DNA of 64,000 nt from Thiodiazotropha sp040507035 (GTDB taxonomy: Bacteria > Pseudomonadota > Gammaproteobacteria > Chromatiales > Chromatiaceae): positions 303,890 through 367,889 of the forward strand of contig JBEVVR010000031.1 in the NCBI GenBank assembly GCA_040507035.1. Reading direction: 5' to 3'. The notes below the pieces were generated by a model, which saw nothing but the letters and a program-made list of their open reading frames with translations, made no database searches and had not been told where the DNA came from. Shown here piece by piece: positions 61,544 to 64,000 of the stretch. A program made the position numbers and the translations under genes. The stretch's first letter is position 1; the number at the start of each line of letters is the position of its first letter.

Positions 61544-62867
61544 CAGTTTCTCCCGGGTTTGTAATCAATGGGGCCTGGATAGATATATATATTCATGAAA
61601 AACAGTAGGTTACGGGATGTGTCAATGCCCCGGTCTGTGGTGTGGCTGGTAATAGGGAGGCTATCACCTCGCCAAACCTCACGGCGTTGGCGTAAGTTGA
61701 GGTATAACCTGTCCGACTCTATGCATTCATAATCTTAATATTACAAAACATGATTAATTATCAAGTCCTTTTGGCACAAAGTGCCGTATGATCTATCTGT
61801 GGGGGACACCATGCAGCAAACCTCTGTTTCAGTTTTAGATATCTATCCTTGTAACCTCTTTTAGGGATGTCTTGGGTCTTTGGCCTCCCATGTATTGTCT
61901 TCAAACATTTATGCCTGTTAGTCAGAGTTGATCAGTATGGATACAGAATTAGCAAAGATAGGTTTTGATCTCAATGAGTGGGAAGACGAGTTTTTGGGCT
62001 CCGTGGCGGTATACCATGCGGAAAAGTTCAGGATTACCCGTCTATGTAGCTAGTGACTTTTCAGCCGAGCTTATTAACAGCATTAAAGATGTATATATAA
62101 AAAGTGGTCTGTGTTTCACATAGCAAGCCTTTATGACACAGAAAGAACTGAGCAAATCAGGAAAGAGGGAAAAATGATTTGGGGTGGTTTGTATGCCTCT
62201 TATATAGCAGAAGCATTAGACGCTGCTGAAAAAATGTTAGTAACAAAACAATACAAGACGCTTAAGAACAGGGCACCGTAAAGTGGCACCTCTTAGCTGT
62301 ATGGCGGCTGCAATCTAGTGCAATGAAATAGAAGTTATCGTCGTCGCAAACGGTCATCCACGAGCACCCGTTTGCTTTGACGATAGCTTGACGAGGTAGC
62401 TCCGTTCCGGCGTGACCGGCTGGTGCATCGACACCTGTGCATGCAATGCTGGTCTAGCTGTACCCAATTTGTCTAGTCAGAATCTCCAATTTGCCTGAGT
62501 GGAAATGATGTCGGTTTCCGATGAGTAGCTGCCTTCCGGGTGATGCCTAGGCTTATTTCCGGCAACACCAACACGCCGGTGATCATAATCGGAGAACGGG
62601 TGACTGACCTGATAAGGGGGCGAGCCAGGATATAAACCCGCTTTCAATAAATTTAAAAAACAGGACCTATCATCAACCTTATACGCAAAGCAATGCTGCC
62701 AGCAGGCTGAGCGAAAAAGCCAATGGATGGTGCTTTTATAATCTCGTTTAATTAGATTTCTTTTAACAGTGTTAGGTTCTGTAATAGGATAGGTATTGGA
62801 CTATATTGCAGATTTTTATCGGGATTAGTGGCTCTTTGCTCAGTTCAAGCAGAAATGGAGGTCAATA
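61544..62867. other. Gene-poor 1.3-kb region with a gene remnant
   Basis: Contains the frameshifted remnant at 61937-62281. The rest (61544-61936, 62282-62867) has no supported gene or RNA; a GGCAC-AAA-GTGCC hairpin lies at about 61773. Confidence 0.55.
61937..62281 (+). pseudogene. Frameshifted gene remnant, about 114 codons
   Basis: The reading opens at ATG 61937 (MDTELAKIGFDLNEWEDEFL) and hits a stop at 62051. From about 62030 the plus-strand frame starting at 62016 takes over (LPVYVASDFSAELINSIKDV) to 62121, and the original frame resumes with FHIASLYDTERTEQIRKEG up to TAA 62281. The pieces join into one plausible 114-residue protein if two compensating frameshifts are assumed. The family is not recognised. 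It is either a decayed gene or two sequencing errors. Confidence 0.55.
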
Positions 62868-63782
62868 ATGGATATCATGAAGTTGAATGGATTCATCGCA
62901 CTCGTTCTGTTATCTCCATTGATTACTGCACCATCAATAGCTGCAGTCCCTGGTGATTATATTGGTGGCTGGCATGTCACGGCATATGGTGACAATGATT
63001 TCTCCGATGGTGTTGCTCTGACAGCTTACGATCTCTCTGTGAATTTCGCACTATCACCCGATCCGGCACGTGATCTGGACTTCAACATACTCGACACCAA
63101 CACAGGTGGCATATTGAATACGACGTTGAATATGGACAGTCAAGGTGTGGCCAGAATCACTGCTAACGACGTACCCTGGCCGGGTGTGTGGCCTGAGTTT
63201 CCAACCTACCTGGGGGACGCTGTTGTACTAACAGAGGGAAACGGCATGGCCATGGGTGTGGTGGGACGGGACCCTACTGATCGGGACCAGACAGGTTTTT
63301 TTTATTCACTTTGGGGTAAGTCTCCGATTAGCACTGTATCTGCAGAGGATTTCCTTGGGATCTGGAAAACGTCCCAAGTGGTCAATAGTTTGAATCTACG
63401 CACCTCGGGCGGCTTAACCTCGAGTCTGTTTCCTATCAGCACCATCACTGCAGGATCCAACCCGGATACCCTCTTAATCGATTTAGATCGTACTGATATT
63501 GATCCTATAGAACTTCAAGTTGCGGGTAACCATGCATTCCTCTCAGCTCCAATAGATACCGGGAGCAGTATGCTGTTAGCCCTTGATCTGATACACGATG
63601 GAGAAAATATCCTATTTGCAGTTGTCAATCAGGAGTACCATGACTTGACAGACATCGCACTAGATGTAGGGATCAGCTCCCCAGTACCCTTACCAGCAGC
63701 CGTTTGGTTTCTAATAAGTGGTATCGGCTTCTTCGGTATACTTGGGTATCGTACAGGGAAAGATAAACAAGATACCCAATAA
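62868..63782 (+). CDS. VPLPA-CTERM-type exported protein
   Basis: A 304-residue protein with an N-terminal signal peptide (cut near IAAVPG) and a C-terminal sorting tail: VPLPAAVWF (about 273-281), a hydrophobic helix (LISGIGFFGILGY) and basic RTGKDK. This fits the VPLPA-CTERM exosortase signals. The body is beta-rich with no recognised catalytic domain (WHVTAYGDNDFSDG, DTNTGGILNTTL). It implies an exosortase elsewhere in the genome and export to an extracellular matrix. GGAGG lies 6 nt before ATG. Confidence 0.8.
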   Translation: MDIMKLNGFIALVLLSPLITAPSIAAVPGDYIGGWHVTAYGDNDFSDGVALTAYDLSVNFALSPDPARDLDFNILDTNTGGILNTTLNMDSQGVARITANDVPWPGVWPEFPTYLGDAVVLTEGNGMAMGVVGRDPTDRDQTGFFYSLWGKSPISTVSAEDFLGIWKTSQVVNSLNLRTSGGLTSSLFPISTITAGSNPDTLLIDLDRTDIDPIELQVAGNHAFLSAPIDTGSSMLLALDLIHDGENILFAVVNQEYHDLTDIALDVGISSPVPLPAAVWFLISGIGFFGILGYRTGKDKQDTQ

Positions 63783-63849
63783 GGGTGCCCTTTATATATC
63801 CTCCCTATGTGAAGTCCAATACGAGAACAAGTCAAGTGACGATCTGATT

Positions 63850-64000
63850 CTATTTTTTATAGAGATATAGAACCGCCTCACTCGACCAGGGTGGCAGGAA
63901 AGCCAGCGTGGAGGATCCACCCGTCACTGTGCCGCCAGACTGAGCAGAACCGTTTGCTGGATTGAACCACTCCACATCCAAGTCGAAGTTCGCACCGGTG
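63850..64000 (-). CDS. C-terminal end of a protein with a collagen-binding-type domain
   Basis: The frame enters from the right edge at 64000 and stops at TAG 63850. The visible 49 residues (EWFNPANGSAQSGGTVTGGS, then LAFLPPWSSEAVLYLYK) match the C-terminal 'putative collagen-binding' domain (WF-(D/N)-P-x-(T/N)-G ... GGTV-x-GG ... PPW-x-x-(D/E)-AVLYL) found at the end of DUF4038/apiosidase-like glycoside hydrolases. The catalytic part lies outside the window. Confidence 0.65.
   Translation of the reverse strand, partial: TGANFDLDVEWFNPANGSAQSGGTVTGGSSTLAFLPPWSSEAVLYLYKK

Noticed and set aside
61768..61790. Sigma-54-like promoter (TGGCAC) upstream of the VPLPA gene region
   Set aside because: The GC of the -12 element is not at the required 10-nt spacing; the motif is rather a GGCAC-AAA-GTGCC hairpin.
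62330..62620. Possible transposase remnant
   Set aside because: No frame resembled a known transposase and no terminal repeats were found.
62700..62867. Sigma-54 promoter just ahead of the VPLPA-CTERM gene
   Set aside because: TTGGACTATATTGC has only 8 nt between GG and GC instead of 10.

Overview
The window looks like chromosomal DNA of a free-living or symbiotic gammaproteobacterium, probably near the sulfur-oxidising Chromatiales/Sedimenticola-type lineages. This placement is an inference from gene content: SfsA, CpdA, FabA and OxyR with both redox cysteines, a short class I KARI next to ilvIH, an octaheme tetrathionate-reductase-family cytochrome, MITE-like repeats and many cyclic-di-GMP proteins. 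Base composition looks mid-50s % GC by eye in the core genes and more AT-rich in accessory genes. I recognised no rRNA, tRNA, CRISPR array, phage or intact transposase gene.

Layout. 1-7.3 kb: end of a Pro/Tyr/Gly-rich secreted protein, sfsA, cpdA, divergent oxyR, an aldolase/dehydrogenase fusion, and fabA followed by a nucleoside transporter. 7.5-12.2 kb: a 290-bp MITE directly in front of a secreted phosphatase gene, a large secreted protein with three tandem repeats, an orphan secreted protein, and a collapsed MITE footprint. 12.2-18.5 kb: proS, the octaheme cytochrome with its cytochrome b partner, and a DUF4124 gene followed by a MIF-like tautomerase. 18.6-28.6 kb: biosynthesis (ilvI-ilvH-ilvC, argG, leuA) with an Lrp-type regulator divergent from leuA, plus a haem-type diguanylate cyclase and a nested-palindrome repeat. 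28.6-40.3 kb: an acidic DUF5666 lipoprotein, a degenerate GGDEF protein, argE-argA, a PilZ protein, an HbpS-like protein, DUF302, a shrunken DUF427 gene, an isochorismatase-fold hydrolase and an M1-like lipoprotein.

39.7-45.3 kb holds a signalling block: a PAS-like/zinc protein, a CheB-CheR-PAS fusion and a PAS-GGDEF-EAL protein. 45.3-64 kb is accessory and dominated by exported proteins: lipoproteins, a subtilase, a beta-lactamase-fold hydrolase, a VWA protein, a lipoprotein cytochrome c, a rhodanese, a VPLPA-CTERM protein and the tail of a protein with a collagen-binding-type domain. Flavodoxin, radical SAM and SDR genes are interspersed. Gene remnants (a FadL fragment, a frameshifted gene) and small ORFs cluster here.

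Functionally, the amino-acid genes make Ile/Val/Leu and Arg. The octaheme/cyt b pair suggests respiratory reduction (or oxidation) of a sulfur or nitrogen compound. At least four proteins make, degrade or bind c-di-GMP, including one that has lost its GGDEF catalytic motif but kept the RxxD inhibitory-site motif. All protein functions come from motif recognition by eye; no database search was run.
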